Part shown: piece after piece, positions 26,757 through 36,196 of the stretch
Numbering within the stretch: position 1 is the first letter of the stretch
How the letters are laid out: each line of letters begins with the position of its first letter
DNA from: Rhizobium sp. RU36D
GTDB lineage: Bacteria; Pseudomonadota; Alphaproteobacteria; Rhizobiales; Rhizobiaceae
Assembly: GCF_900176345.1 (NCBI RefSeq)
Contig: NZ_FWXU01000008.1
Span: forward strand, 124,001 to 188,000
Direction: 5' to 3'
Length of the DNA: 64,000 nucleotides
Notes under the pieces: generated by a model
The model's database searches: none
Told to the model about the DNA's origin: nothing
The model's input: the letters and a program-made list of their open reading frames with translations, nothing else
Made by a program: the position numbers and the translations under genes

Positions 26757-28387
26757 GGCGCGCCTCCCTGACCGGTTTGGGGCGCCGGCTCCCATCCTTG
26801 GATGACGAGAGCCTGCCGTACCGCGTCGATATAGCTTTCGGGGGTCCCGAGCGTACGGATGGTCTGGTCCATATAGACCATGACAGGACCTGCCTCGAAG
26901 GTCAGCAGCAGCGTCAGCGACAGCAGAAAGATGATCGGCACGATTTCCACCACGAAAACGCGGGGGACAGTGCCTTCAAGCGAGCCCCAGAAGGTGCGGA
27001 TGCCCACGCGTGTCATGGCGATCAGCGCAGCGATGCCGGAGAGAATAACGAGCACGATCAGCGCCCAGACCGCCATATCGGGCGTCGATCCGATCGATCC
27101 CGTTCCCATCATCGCCGAGAGCATGGCGAATTTGGCAATGAAGCCGGAGAGCGGCGGCAGGCCGGACAGGAGGATACCGCAGGCGGCGAAGCAGATGCCG
27201 AGGATCGCCATGGTGCCGGGGATCGTCACCCCCTCTTCCTGCGCGACATCGTGCTCTTCGCCGTCGCCATAGGCCTCCATGGTCACCGCCAAGACGTTGG
27301 CGCCGGCATCCTGGCCGCGCTCCACCAGTTCGATCAGCATGAAGAAGGCACTGATTGTCAGGGTGGAGCTGACGAGATAAAGCAACGCGCCTGAGGAGAC
27401 GATGCCGTCCTTGATGCCGAGCACCATCATCAACGTGCCGGAGGACACAAGCACCGAGTAACTTGCCAGCCTCCCGAGCGCCTGGGACGCAAGCACGCCG
27501 ATCGTACCGAAGATCAGCGTTGCCATGCCGCCGATCAGCAGCACGTCAGCGCCGAAGCCGGCCGATGGGCCCTCCCCGAACAGCAGCATCGTCAGGCGCA
27601 GGATGACATAGATGCCGACCTTGCTGAGGATGGCGAACATGCCGGCGACGGGCGAGGATGCGGCGCTATAGGCGGCGGGCATCCAGAAGCAGAGCGGCCA
27701 CATGCCGACCTTGATGAGGAAGGCCACGCCGAGGACCGCCGCGCCGGCTTCCATCAGCATCAGCCGGTCCGGCTCAAGCTCAGGCATGCGGACGGCAAGA
27801 TCGGCCATGTTGAGGGTACCGGCCGTGCCGTAGATCAGGCTGACGCCGATCAGGAAGAACAGCGCGCCAACGAGGTTGACCGCGATGTAATGCAGCCCAG
27901 CCTTGACCCGCAGCGTTCCAGTCCCGTGCAGGAGCAGGCCATAGGATGCGGCCAGCATGATTTCGAAGAAGACGAAGAGATTGAACAGGTCACCCGTCAG
28001 GACGGCACCATTGACGCCGACCAGCAGCAACTGGAACAGGCTGTGATAATGCGTGCCAACGGCATGCCATTTGGCCAGAGAAAAGACCAGTGCGGCCACC
28101 GCCAGCAGCGAGGCCAGCAGCAACATCAGAGCCGAGAGACCGTCTATCACCAGCACAATACCGAATGGTGCGGCCCAATTGCCGATCAGGTAGACATTGT
28201 CGAAGTCGTTTGGTCCGCTCTCGATCCGAAAGAGGATGGTCGCATTCAGCACCAGCAGCAGGATCGACGTGAAGCTGATCAACGCCTTGGCGGTGCGATT
28301 GCGCTCCTCGATGAGAAGCAGCACAGCCGCTGTCAGCATCGGGATCAGGATCGGCGTGATGATCAGATGGTGGCTCCAGGAGATCAC
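26753..28387 (-). CDS. mnhD: Mrp Na+(K+)/H+ antiporter subunit D
   Basis: Large antiporter-like membrane subunit of 544 residues, homologous to respiratory complex I proton channels (NuoM/N). Many membrane spans; the segment VKAGLHYIAVNLVGALFFLIG and the IKVGMWPLCFWMPAAYSAAS region carry the conserved Lys. I assign a GTG start at 28387, overlapping the subunit C stop (GTGA), with GGGAGGA ten bases upstream; the longer frame upstream is out-of-frame shadow sequence rich in Arg. Confidence 0.87.
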   Translation of the reverse strand: MISWSHHLIITPILIPMLTAAVLLLIEERNRTAKALISFTSILLLVLNATILFRIESGPNDFDNVYLIGNWAAPFGIVLVIDGLSALMLLLASLLAVAALVFSLAKWHAVGTHYHSLFQLLLVGVNGAVLTGDLFNLFVFFEIMLAASYGLLLHGTGTLRVKAGLHYIAVNLVGALFFLIGVSLIYGTAGTLNMADLAVRMPELEPDRLMLMEAGAAVLGVAFLIKVGMWPLCFWMPAAYSAASSPVAGMFAILSKVGIYVILRLTMLLFGEGPSAGFGADVLLIGGMATLIFGTIGVLASQALGRLASYSVLVSSGTLMMVLGIKDGIVSSGALLYLVSSTLTISAFFMLIELVERGQDAGANVLAVTMEAYGDGEEHDVAQEEGVTIPGTMAILGICFAACGILLSGLPPLSGFIAKFAMLSAMMGTGSIGSTPDMAVWALIVLVILSGIAALIAMTRVGIRTFWGSLEGTVPRVFVVEIVPIIFLLSLTLLLTFEAGPVMVYMDQTIRTLGTPESYIDAVRQALVIQGWEPAPQTGQGGAP

Positions 28388-28722
28388 GAGTTCTCGTTCC
28401 TCCCGTCGACATGGTCGTTGCCCGTCAGCCCGCGCGCGGCAAGCAGGACGACGAGGAAGAGCGCCGTCGTGGCAAAACCGATCACGATGGCCGTCAGCAC
28501 CAGGGCTTGGGGCACCGGATCGCTCAGCGTGCTGGCGAGCACGCCGTCTTCCAGGATCGGCGGCCGGTTGCTCTTGACCCCGCCGACACCGAAGATGAAC
28601 AGGTTGACCGCATAGGAGAGAAGCGAAAGCCCGACGATGACCTGGTAGGTGCGAGGCCTCAGGATCAGCCACACGCCGCAGGTGGTCATAACGCCGATTG
28701 CCATCGAAAGCACGATTTCCAT
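28384..28722 (-). CDS. mnhC: Mrp Na+(K+)/H+ antiporter subunit C
   Basis: NuoK-like membrane subunit of 112 residues with three spans. Typical motifs are YQVIVGLSLLSYAVNLFIF and ALVLTAIVIGFATTA. ATG 28722 overlaps the stop of the fused A-B subunit by four bases. The upstream extension of the frame is shadow. Confidence 0.9.
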   Translation of the reverse strand: MEIVLSMAIGVMTTCGVWLILRPRTYQVIVGLSLLSYAVNLFIFGVGGVKSNRPPILEDGVLASTLSDPVPQALVLTAIVIGFATTALFLVVLLAARGLTGNDHVDGRNENS

Positions 28723-31625
28723 CAGGGATCCTCCCCCTTGGCAGCTTCGATGGCCCTGAGGCGATTGATGCGGATCGACTGGTGCGCAAGCGCAGTGAGG
28801 ATCAGCACCGTGGAGCCCACCACCAGGGAGAACACCCCGAGATCGAACAGCAGGGCGCTGGCGGCCGGCACTTTTCCGATCAGGGGCAGATCCAGGTAGC
28901 GGAAATGAGATGTGAGGAAGGGATAACCTAGCAGCCAAGCACCCATGCCGGTGGCCGCAGCGGTCAGGATGCCCACGCCCATCCAGCGCAGCGGCAGGAT
29001 GCGCAGCCGGTCCTCGGCCCAACGCGTGCCACCCGCCAGATATTGCAGCAGGAAGGCGATGGACAGGGTGAGGCCGGCCGAGAAGCCGCCGCCCGGCATG
29101 TCATGGCCACGCATGAACAGGTAGATGGCAAGCGTCAGGATGACCGGGAACATCCACTGCATCAGTACCGAGGGAACGAGCAGATAGTCACGGACCATAT
29201 CGCCGGGTGACCGCTCCGGCCGCTCCTCGTCGAACCGGTTCTGGATGCGCTGCTGCTCCGGCAGGCCGATGCTGTCAGCCGCAGGACGGAAACGGCGCAG
29301 CAGGGCATAGACGGTGAGGCCGACGATGCCGAGCACCGCGATTTCGCCCAGGGTATCGAAACCGCGGAAGTCGACGAGAATGACGTTGACGACATTGCGG
29401 CCGCCGCCCTCCGAATAGGCATTCTGCAGGAAATAGTTGGCGATGGCATCCGGCACGGGAATGGTCATGACCGAGAGCGACACGACGAACATGCCGACGC
29501 CGCAGCCGATCGCCAGCAGCAGGTCGCGGAAGCGGCGGAACCGGGCGCGGATCGTCATGATCTCACCCTTGTCGGGATTGCGCTTGGGCAGCCAGCGCAG
29601 GCCGAGCAGGATGAGAACCGTGGTGACGATCTCGACCAGCAGCTGGGTAATCGCGAGGTCTGGCGCCGAGAGCCAGATGAAGGTGATGCACACCGCCAGG
29701 CCAACGCCGCCGAGCATGACGAGAGCGGCCAGGCGATGGTATTTCGCCGAAACAGCCGCGCCTATGGCGAGCGCCATACCGACAAGCCATATCATCAAGA
29801 AGGCCGGGTCCATGGACGAAAAGACCAGGGGCCGACGCTCGAACCCGGCGAGATAGAGCGGGAGCAGGCCCGCGGCGAAGCCGACGGCGACGATCCAGCG
29901 CAATTGCGGCTGCAGGCTGCGCGTGCCGAGCCGGCTTTCGGCCAGACGCGCCCAGCGCCAGGACACCGTGACCAAAACCCGTTCGAAGATGCGCTGGCCG
30001 CGCAGGCGGCGAAACAGTGGCGGGCCGTCCTCGCAGCGGGAGAGATAGTCGCGCAGCAGGACGTAAAGCAAAACACCACCGGCCAGCGCCACGAAGCTCA
30101 TCAGCAGGGGAATGTTGAAGCCGTGCCAGATGCTGAGGCTGTAATAGGGCGTGTTCGCGCCGAGAACACTTGTTACAGCCGTGTGCAGGAACGGGCCGAT
30201 CGAAATGGCCGGGAAGATGCCGACGATCAGGCAGACGCCCACCAGGATTTCGATCGGAAAGCGCATCCAGCGCGGCGGCTCGTGCGGGTTTTCCTTTGGC
30301 AGTCCCTGGGGCGGAGGACCGAAGAACACGGCGTGGACGAAGCGCAACGAATAGGCCACGCTGAAGGCGCTGGCCAGTGTCGCGACATAGGGAAGGATGG
30401 TGTCGAGGATGGAATCCGCATGGGTTTCCACCGCCTCGGCAAAGAACATCTCCTTCGACAGGAAGCCGTTGAGCAGCGGCACGCCGGCCATCGCCGCGCT
30501 CGCGACCATGGCGAGCGTCGCAGTGGCCGGCAGGAATCGGAACAGCCCGCTCAGTCTCTGCATGTCGCGCGTGCCGGTCTCGTGGTCGATGATGCCCGCC
30601 GCCATGAACAGCGACGCCTTGAAGGTCGCGTGATTGAGCATGTGGAAGATGGCTGCGACTGTCGACAGCGGGCTGCCGAGGCTGAGCAACGTGACTATAA
30701 GGCCGAGATGGCTGATGGTCGAATAGGCAAGCAAGCCCTTGAGATCGCGCTGGAACACGGCAAAAAAGGCGCCGAGCAGCATGGTCAGCATGCCGGCAAG
30801 CCCCACCAGGAAGAACCATTCGAAGGTGCCCGCCAGCACCGGCCAGAACCGCACCAGCAGGAAGACGCCAGCCTTCACCATGGTGGCAGAATGCAGGAAG
30901 GCCGAGACCGGCGTTGGCGCGGCCATGGCATTGGGCAGCCAGAAGTGGAAGGGAAACTGCGCGCTCTTGGTCAAGGCGCCCAGGAGGATGAAGACCAGGG
31001 TCGGCAGATAGAGCTGGTGGCTCCGGATCATATCCCCGGAATCGAGAATGGTATCCACATCATAGCTGCCGACGATCTGGCCCAGCAGCAGCATGCCGAT
31101 CAGCAGGCAGAAGCCGCCGATGCCGGTGATTGTCAGCGCCATGCGCGCGCCATCGCGCGCGGCAGCGCTGGAATGCCAGTAGCTGATCAGCAGGAACGAG
31201 AAGATGCTCGTCAGCTCCCAGAAGATCGACAGCAGGATCACATTGCCCGAGACGATGATGCCGAGCATGGCTCCCATGAAAGCAAGCAGGAAGGAAAAGA
31301 AGCGCGGGATCGGGTCGGCCTCACCCATGTAGTAGCGGGCATAGAGGATGACGAGAAAGCCGATCAGCGTCACCAGCATGGAGAAGATCCAGGCGAAGCC
31401 ATCCATGCGGAGCGCGAAATCCAGCCCGAACTGCGGGAGCCACTCAGCCCTGAAGCGGATTACACCGCCATCGGTGACGGAGGTATAGGCGAGCGCGGTG
31501 AGAAGGATCGTCAGGACAGCGGTGGCGCCGGCGACAAAAACCGGCAGATCTCGCGAGGTCGTATTCAAAATGAACGCGCATGCGAGGCTCCCCACGAAGG
31601 GGATGACCAGAAGCAGCAGAAGCAC
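28722..31625 (-). CDS. mnhA: Mrp antiporter subunit A fused to subunit B (PhaAB type)
   Basis: Membrane protein of 967 residues. The first ~750 residues are the NuoL-like MnhA part, with FHFWLPNAMAAPTPVSAFLHSATMVKAG, in pieces, carrying conserved ion-channel residues. The last ~200 residues are an MnhB domain (LLVPSVLMQWMFPVILTLAIYLFMRGHDMPGGGFSAG region). Rhizobial Pha systems show the same fusion, whereas Bacillus and Staphylococcus have separate A and B. Start codon is GTG at 31625 with only a weak ribosome site. The complex exchanges Na+ or K+ for protons and supports pH and salt tolerance. Confidence 0.88.
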   Translation of the reverse strand: MLLLLLVIPFVGSLACAFILNTTSRDLPVFVAGATAVLTILLTALAYTSVTDGGVIRFRAEWLPQFGLDFALRMDGFAWIFSMLVTLIGFLVILYARYYMGEADPIPRFFSFLLAFMGAMLGIIVSGNVILLSIFWELTSIFSFLLISYWHSSAAARDGARMALTITGIGGFCLLIGMLLLGQIVGSYDVDTILDSGDMIRSHQLYLPTLVFILLGALTKSAQFPFHFWLPNAMAAPTPVSAFLHSATMVKAGVFLLVRFWPVLAGTFEWFFLVGLAGMLTMLLGAFFAVFQRDLKGLLAYSTISHLGLIVTLLSLGSPLSTVAAIFHMLNHATFKASLFMAAGIIDHETGTRDMQRLSGLFRFLPATATLAMVASAAMAGVPLLNGFLSKEMFFAEAVETHADSILDTILPYVATLASAFSVAYSLRFVHAVFFGPPPQGLPKENPHEPPRWMRFPIEILVGVCLIVGIFPAISIGPFLHTAVTSVLGANTPYYSLSIWHGFNIPLLMSFVALAGGVLLYVLLRDYLSRCEDGPPLFRRLRGQRIFERVLVTVSWRWARLAESRLGTRSLQPQLRWIVAVGFAAGLLPLYLAGFERRPLVFSSMDPAFLMIWLVGMALAIGAAVSAKYHRLAALVMLGGVGLAVCITFIWLSAPDLAITQLLVEIVTTVLILLGLRWLPKRNPDKGEIMTIRARFRRFRDLLLAIGCGVGMFVVSLSVMTIPVPDAIANYFLQNAYSEGGGRNVVNVILVDFRGFDTLGEIAVLGIVGLTVYALLRRFRPAADSIGLPEQQRIQNRFDEERPERSPGDMVRDYLLVPSVLMQWMFPVILTLAIYLFMRGHDMPGGGFSAGLTLSIAFLLQYLAGGTRWAEDRLRILPLRWMGVGILTAAATGMGAWLLGYPFLTSHFRYLDLPLIGKVPAASALLFDLGVFSLVVGSTVLILTALAHQSIRINRLRAIEAAKGEDP

Positions 31626-31674
31626 CCAGCCGTCCGTCGTTATCCCAAGCCCAGTTCCCCCTTGATCAATAGTG

Positions 31675-31693
31675 GTCCGCGGAAAATGCGGAC
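31675..31693. promoter_or_regulatory. Small inverted repeat between antiporter and XRE genes
   Basis: GTCCGC (31675-31680) and GCGGAC (31688-31693), seven-base spacer, in the divergent region between the antiporter operon and the XRE-type regulator. Could be an operator of that regulator or a weak hairpin. Confidence 0.25.
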
Positions 31694-31755
31694 TAGAAAA
31701 ACATTGAAATATGCCCTAAATGGCCAACTATCGCTTATATGGGCAGTTCATAACG

Positions 31756-32052
31756 ATGGGTCAACCCGAAAACGACGCGATTTTGTCGCCCGCCCTGTGC
31801 CGAGCCGCGCGCGGCTATCTCGACTGGACGCAAGCCGAGCTTGCGGAGGCTTCCGGTGTCTCCAGAAGCACCATCCGGGACTTCGAGGGGGAACGACATG
31901 GGGTGCATCGTGCGACAGAAGCGCAGTTGCGCCTGGCCTTCGAAAAGGCCGGGCTTTCCTTCAAGGGACAGAACTCGGAGGAGCCTGGAGTCTATTGTCC
32001 CTACAGGGGCGACGATGGCCGAACGGACCTATCGACCTCCCACGACACTTGA
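31756..32052 (+). CDS. XRE-family helix-turn-helix protein
   Basis: Small DNA-binding protein of 98 residues from ATG 31756; an in-frame ATG at 31720 would add 12 residues. An XRE helix-turn-helix is clear: GYLDWTQAELAEASGVSRST followed by IRDFEGERHGVHRATEAQL. The C-terminal tail (YCPYRGDDGRTDLSTS) has no recognised domain. Similar single-domain proteins act as repressors or antitoxin-like regulators. No toxin gene is next to it. It converges on galE with a nine-base gap. Confidence 0.7.
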   Translation: MGQPENDAILSPALCRAARGYLDWTQAELAEASGVSRSTIRDFEGERHGVHRATEAQLRLAFEKAGLSFKGQNSEEPGVYCPYRGDDGRTDLSTSHDT

Positions 32053-32061
32053 CGGGCGTCT

Positions 32062-33042
32062 TCAGGAATTGCGGCTGGAATGCCACTTCCATGCCGTCTG
32101 AACGATTTCCTCGATGCTGTATCGCGGCTGCCAGCCGAGGACCGAGCGCGCCCTCGCGCTGTCGGCCACCAGAACCGTGGAATCGCCGTCGCGACGATCG
32201 GCATAGTTCACCGTGATCGGGCGGCCTGATACGGTCATGACCGTATCCAGGACTTCCTTCACGGTGGTGCCGCTGCCCGTGCCGAGATTCAAGGCGACGG
32301 TGTCGCCGCCCTCCAAGAGATAATCCAGTGCCCGCACATGGGCATCGGCCAGGTCAAGAACGTGGACATAGTCGCGCACGCAGGTGCCGTCGCGCGTGTC
32401 GTAATCGGTGCCGAAGACGCTGAAAGATGGACGCCGCCCAAGGGCCGCATCAATGGCGAGCGGAATGACGTGGGTTTCAGGCTCGTGCCATTCGCCGATC
32501 TGGCCCTGGGGATCCGCACCGGCGGCGTTGAAATAGCGCAGGATCACCGAGTTCAGTCCGCAATACTGGCTGTAATCCAGGAGGGCCTGTTCGACGATGA
32601 GCTTTGTCCGGCCATAGGGATTGATGGGTGACTGCCGATGGGTTTCGTCGATCGCGGCACTCTCCGGCAGGCCATAGGTTGCGCAGGTCGAGGAAAAGAC
32701 GAAGGCCTTGACGCCGGCAGCGATGGTTGCCTCCAGCAGCGACAGCGACCCGATGACGTTGTTGTCGTAGAAGGAGACCGGATCCCGTGTGGACTGGCCG
32801 ACCTCGATGGAACCGGCAAAATGCACGACAGCAACCGGTGCGTATTTTTCAAAGACTTCGTTGAGGCGCGCGCGGTCGCGAATATCGCCCTCTTCAAGCG
32901 CGCCCCAGCGCACGAATTCGCGATGGCCGTTGGAGAGGTTGTCGAAGACGACAGGCGTATATCCTCTTGCCGCCAGTTCCATGCATGTATGGGACCCAAT
33001 GTATCCCGCACCACCCACGACAAGAACATTTTTGTTTGTCAA
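32062..33042 (-). CDS. galE: UDP-glucose 4-epimerase
   Basis: NAD-dependent extended SDR of 326 residues that interconverts UDP-glucose and UDP-galactose, supplying galactose for surface polysaccharides. Gly motif GGAGYIGSHT near residue 9, catalytic region SSTCATYG and PYGRTK, and the DYDTRDGTCVRDYVHV substrate motif are present. The ORF has no ATG; I propose TTG at 33042 because GGATGGGG lies seven bases upstream and the protein then has the usual length. A second TTG at 33066 would add eight residues. Confidence 0.88.
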   Translation of the reverse strand: MTNKNVLVVGGAGYIGSHTCMELAARGYTPVVFDNLSNGHREFVRWGALEEGDIRDRARLNEVFEKYAPVAVVHFAGSIEVGQSTRDPVSFYDNNVIGSLSLLEATIAAGVKAFVFSSTCATYGLPESAAIDETHRQSPINPYGRTKLIVEQALLDYSQYCGLNSVILRYFNAAGADPQGQIGEWHEPETHVIPLAIDAALGRRPSFSVFGTDYDTRDGTCVRDYVHVLDLADAHVRALDYLLEGGDTVALNLGTGSGTTVKEVLDTVMTVSGRPITVNYADRRDGDSTVLVADSARARSVLGWQPRYSIEEIVQTAWKWHSSRNS

Positions 33043-33379
33043 TGAAATACCCCATCCGCCGCGCAATAAAATGCCTTGCCGTTATCCATAGAGAGATCGG
33101 GTTTATTTTTCAAACCCGGTTTGACGACAGTTGCACTATCGACGGCATCCTTTGGATAAGCTGAAGGTCATAGGGAGAGACCCGATCGAGCCAGCATGAC
33201 GGATTTGCCAGCCTCAAGGCGTGCAACAACTTGTCCCGCGCCACATTCCCCGGCCGAAACGCGATCACAGACAAGCTCATTTCGCGGTTGAGAAAAGCCG
33301 ATATTTGTGTTTTGAGCATAGCAACTCGCAGGGCGACCTTAAGCTCGACCTGCAATCCGTGCGAAAGGACGAATTCTGG
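33043..33379. other. Intergenic region between galE and the arabinose-type operon
   Basis: 337 bases without a convincing gene. It holds the divergent promoters for galE and the downstream operon and a short hairpin at 33098-33118. An open frame runs through much of it in the frame of the following gene, but its codons look non-coding. TTGACG occurs near 33120 without a good -10 partner. Confidence 0.4.
33098..33118. terminator. Short hairpin upstream of galE
   Basis: CGGGTTT (33098-33104) pairs with AAACCCG (33112-33118) around an ATTTTTC loop. It might act as a leader attenuator or insulating hairpin. Weak evidence. Confidence 0.3.
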
Positions 33380-34852
33380 ATGACGTCTCTCAGTTCAGGC
33401 ATTGACGGCATTGCGCAGGCTGCGAGCAACGTGCCCGCTGCCTTGCCGATTGTTGTTGATCTGGACGGTACGCTTATTCTGTCGGATACTTTGCATGAAT
33501 CGGCGGCGATCGCGCTGTTTCGCAAGCCGGCTTGTCTGGTGCGGGTTTTGCCGGAGTTGAGAAAGGGCCGCCATGTGCTGAAGGCGGCTCTTGGGCGGGA
33601 AGTTGACCTGACGGACGAGGTCCTGCCATTGCGGGAGGATCTGGTCGAGTGGCTGCGCGAGAAGGCCGAGGAAGGGCATGAGCTGCATATCTGCTCGGCG
33701 GCCGATCAAAGCGTTGTGGACAAGATTGCGCGCCGGATCGGGATTTTCTCCTCGGCGACCGGCTCGGGAACAGCCAATCTGAAGGGCAAGGCGAAGGCAC
33801 AGTATCTGGCCGAACGCTTTCCGAAGGGCTTCATATACGCGGGCGATCATGCGGTCGACCTGCCCGTTTGGGAAGCGTCGAGCGGCGTGGTTCTGGCCGG
33901 CGTCAAGCCTGACATCGCCAGCCGGGCGCGCCAGCTGGGCAAGCCTGTTCTGGCCGAGTTCCACACGCCGTCGCTGACGCCCAAGGAATTCATGAAGGCG
34001 ATCCGCGTCCATCACTGGACCAAGAACGTCCTGATGTTCGTGCCGCTGATCCTCGCCCATGCATGGACGGATATATATGTCATTCTGCAGACGCTTCTTG
34101 GCTTCGCCTGCCTTCTGGCGGTGACATCGGCGACTTACCTGCTGAACGATATCGCCGATCTGAACGCCGACCGGCAGCATTGGTCGAAGCGCAACCGGGC
34201 ACTTGCCAGCGGTAGGCTTTCGATCCAGTCCGGCTTTACGTTGGCGGGATCGCTGCTCGTGGCCGGCTTCGTCTGCGGCACTTTGCTGTCCCTGGATTTT
34301 GCCGCCGCCCTCCTCGCCTATCTGGTGATCACCGGCTCCTATTCGCTGGGGCTGAAGCGGGTGCCCCTGCTGGACACCCTTATCATTGGCGTACTCTTTA
34401 CGACGCGCCTGGTCATGGGGACACTGCTTCTCGGCGATTCACGCCCGGCTTGGCTGCTGACCTTCGCGGTCTTCTTCTTCTTCTCGCTCGCCGTCGCCAA
34501 GCGGCATACCGAGATCGTGCGTGCCGCATCCAGCGGCACGTCGAGCCTGAAAAGTCGCGGATACGAGGTCGAGGACGCGGCCTTGACGCTGGCCTTCGGC
34601 ATTGCCGCGGCGATTGCATCGCTCGTTGTGCTGATGATCTTCATCCTCATGGAACTGCGGATCGGCAACCACTATGGGCAACCGCAATTCCTGTCGGCGA
34701 TCCCCGTCGTGCTGTCGATATGGCTCGGCCGCATATGGCTTCTGGCCCATCGTGGCCGCATGAACGATGATCCGGTCAGTTTCGCCATCCGGGATCGGAT
34801 CAGCCTCTTCCTCGGCGTGGTCGTTGCGCTTCTTTTCGTGGCGGCCCTATGA
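33380..34852 (+). CDS. UbiA-family polyprenyl-phosphate phosphoribosyltransferase-like protein fused to HAD domain
   Basis: Protein of 490 residues with two parts. Residues 24-200 form a HAD-type hydrolase domain: Asp27-x-Asp29 in VVDLDGTLI and a late GDHAVDLPVW motif. Residues ~215-490 are a UbiA membrane transferase with about eight spans and the motif YLLNDIADLNADRQHWSKRN, which closely follows the NDxxDxxxD signature of decaprenyl-phosphate phosphoribosyltransferase (UbiA, Rv3806c in Mycobacterium). The HAD part could remove the 5-phosphate of the product. ATG 33380 chosen because upstream codons look non-coding. It starts an operon coupled to DprE1- and DprE2-like genes. Confidence 0.82.
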   Translation: MTSLSSGIDGIAQAASNVPAALPIVVDLDGTLILSDTLHESAAIALFRKPACLVRVLPELRKGRHVLKAALGREVDLTDEVLPLREDLVEWLREKAEEGHELHICSAADQSVVDKIARRIGIFSSATGSGTANLKGKAKAQYLAERFPKGFIYAGDHAVDLPVWEASSGVVLAGVKPDIASRARQLGKPVLAEFHTPSLTPKEFMKAIRVHHWTKNVLMFVPLILAHAWTDIYVILQTLLGFACLLAVTSATYLLNDIADLNADRQHWSKRNRALASGRLSIQSGFTLAGSLLVAGFVCGTLLSLDFAAALLAYLVITGSYSLGLKRVPLLDTLIIGVLFTTRLVMGTLLLGDSRPAWLLTFAVFFFFSLAVAKRHTEIVRAASSGTSSLKSRGYEVEDAALTLAFGIAAAIASLVVLMIFILMELRIGNHYGQPQFLSAIPVVLSIWLGRIWLLAHRGRMNDDPVSFAIRDRISLFLGVVVALLFVAAL

Positions 34853-36186
34853 CAGGCTTTTCGCAATCGGACGGGATCCGTTCCTGGGGCGGGGTGATAA
34901 AAGCCACCCACCATGTCGCGTCCCCAGCATGGCGCGATGCCTTGCCGGCGCTTGTGGTGTCCGGACGTTCCGAGGGACACAGCCTTCTTGCGGCCGGCCT
35001 GCGGCGGTCCTATGGCGATAGCGGGCTCAATCCGGCGGGCGGCCTGATCGACATGACCGGGCTGGACCGCCTGATCCAACTCGATACGGACAGCCGTCTG
35101 TTGCGGGCCGAAGCAGGCGTGTCCTTTGACGCCATTCTCAGGACCATCGTCCGTCGGGGCTTCTTTCTGCCGGTGACGCCGGGGACGCGTTTTGTGACCC
35201 TCGGTGGGGCAATTGCCAATGACGTGCACGGCAAGAACCATCATGTGCGCGGGACGCTTGGAAATTGGGTGCGCCGCATCGGTCTTCTGAGATCTGACGG
35301 GACCGAACTGGAACTAACCCCGGATGATCCGTCCGGCCTGTTTCAGGCCACGATCGGCGGGCTTGGCCTGACCGGCGTCATCACCTGGGCGGAAATCGAG
35401 CTTATCCCCATCAGCAGCGCGATCATCGCGGCGGAAAACATTCCCTTCGGCGATCTCGATGAGTTCTTCACGCTGGCCGAAGAGAGCGAGCGAGATTTCG
35501 AATACACGGTCTCCTGGATCGATTGCCTTTCTGACCGTGATCGTCTCGGTCGCGGCATTTTTACGCGAGGCAATCACGCTCCTTCGGGATCGATCTTGCC
35601 GGATCGGGGCAACACGCGGCTGACCATGCCGGTGAGCCTGCCCGGCTTTGCCATGAACCGGTACTCGATCAGCGCCTTCAACGCGCTGTACTTCTGGAAT
35701 GGCAAGCGGAAAAGCGGACCGGCACGGATGGGGCTGTATCCGTTTTTCTACCCGCTCGACGCGATAGGTCGCTGGAACCGCATGTATGGCCGAAAGGGCA
35801 TGTATCAGTATCAGTCCGTTATTCCGCCAGGGGCGCAGAAGGACGCGACACGGGACATGCTCAAGGCCATCTCGGCCAGCGGCCAAGGGTCGTTTCTCGC
35901 CGTCCTGAAGACGTTCGGCACCGTTCCGTCACCGGGGCTTCTGTCATTCCCGACCGCCGGCACTACCTTGGCGCTGGACTTTCCAAATCACGGCGACACA
36001 ACATTGGAGCTGATGGCGCGGTTGGACTCTATCGTCAAGGAAGCAGGCGGCCGACTTTACCCGGCCAAGGACGGTCGAATGTCGGCGAGAATGTTCCAGG
36101 ATGGCTATCCCGCCTGGCAGGAATTCGCCAAATACGTCGATGCAGGCTTCAACTCACACTTCTGGGACAGAGTGGTCCGGGATTAA
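34849..36186 (+). CDS. FAD-linked oxidase, DprE1-like (decaprenylphospho-beta-D-ribose 2-oxidase type)
   Basis: Flavoprotein of 445 residues of the VAO/GlcD type. The FAD domain contains GLRRSYGDSGLN and the motif TPGTRFVTLGGAIANDVHGK followed by NHH, which matches the DprE1 pattern including the His that is flavin-linked or near flavin. DprE1 oxidises the 2-hydroxyl of polyprenylphospho-ribose as the first half of epimerisation to arabinose. Start overlaps the UbiA stop (ATGA), and a DprE2-like SDR follows after ten bases. A general alditol oxidase is the alternative, but context argues for DprE1. Confidence 0.83.
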   Translation: MTGFSQSDGIRSWGGVIKATHHVASPAWRDALPALVVSGRSEGHSLLAAGLRRSYGDSGLNPAGGLIDMTGLDRLIQLDTDSRLLRAEAGVSFDAILRTIVRRGFFLPVTPGTRFVTLGGAIANDVHGKNHHVRGTLGNWVRRIGLLRSDGTELELTPDDPSGLFQATIGGLGLTGVITWAEIELIPISSAIIAAENIPFGDLDEFFTLAEESERDFEYTVSWIDCLSDRDRLGRGIFTRGNHAPSGSILPDRGNTRLTMPVSLPGFAMNRYSISAFNALYFWNGKRKSGPARMGLYPFFYPLDAIGRWNRMYGRKGMYQYQSVIPPGAQKDATRDMLKAISASGQGSFLAVLKTFGTVPSPGLLSFPTAGTTLALDFPNHGDTTLELMARLDSIVKEAGGRLYPAKDGRMSARMFQDGYPAWQEFAKYVDAGFNSHFWDRVVRD

Positions 36187-36196
36187 GGGGAAACAA

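Noticed and set aside
31756..32052. Toxin-antitoxin pair
   Set aside because: The XRE protein could be an antitoxin, but no small toxin gene is adjacent; neighbours are the antiporter operon and galE.
29736..32216. 826-codon open frame on the plus strand
   Set aside because: It lies antisense to mnhA and then across the XRE gene out of frame; extremely rich in Gln, Arg and His as expected for antisense of membrane-protein codons.
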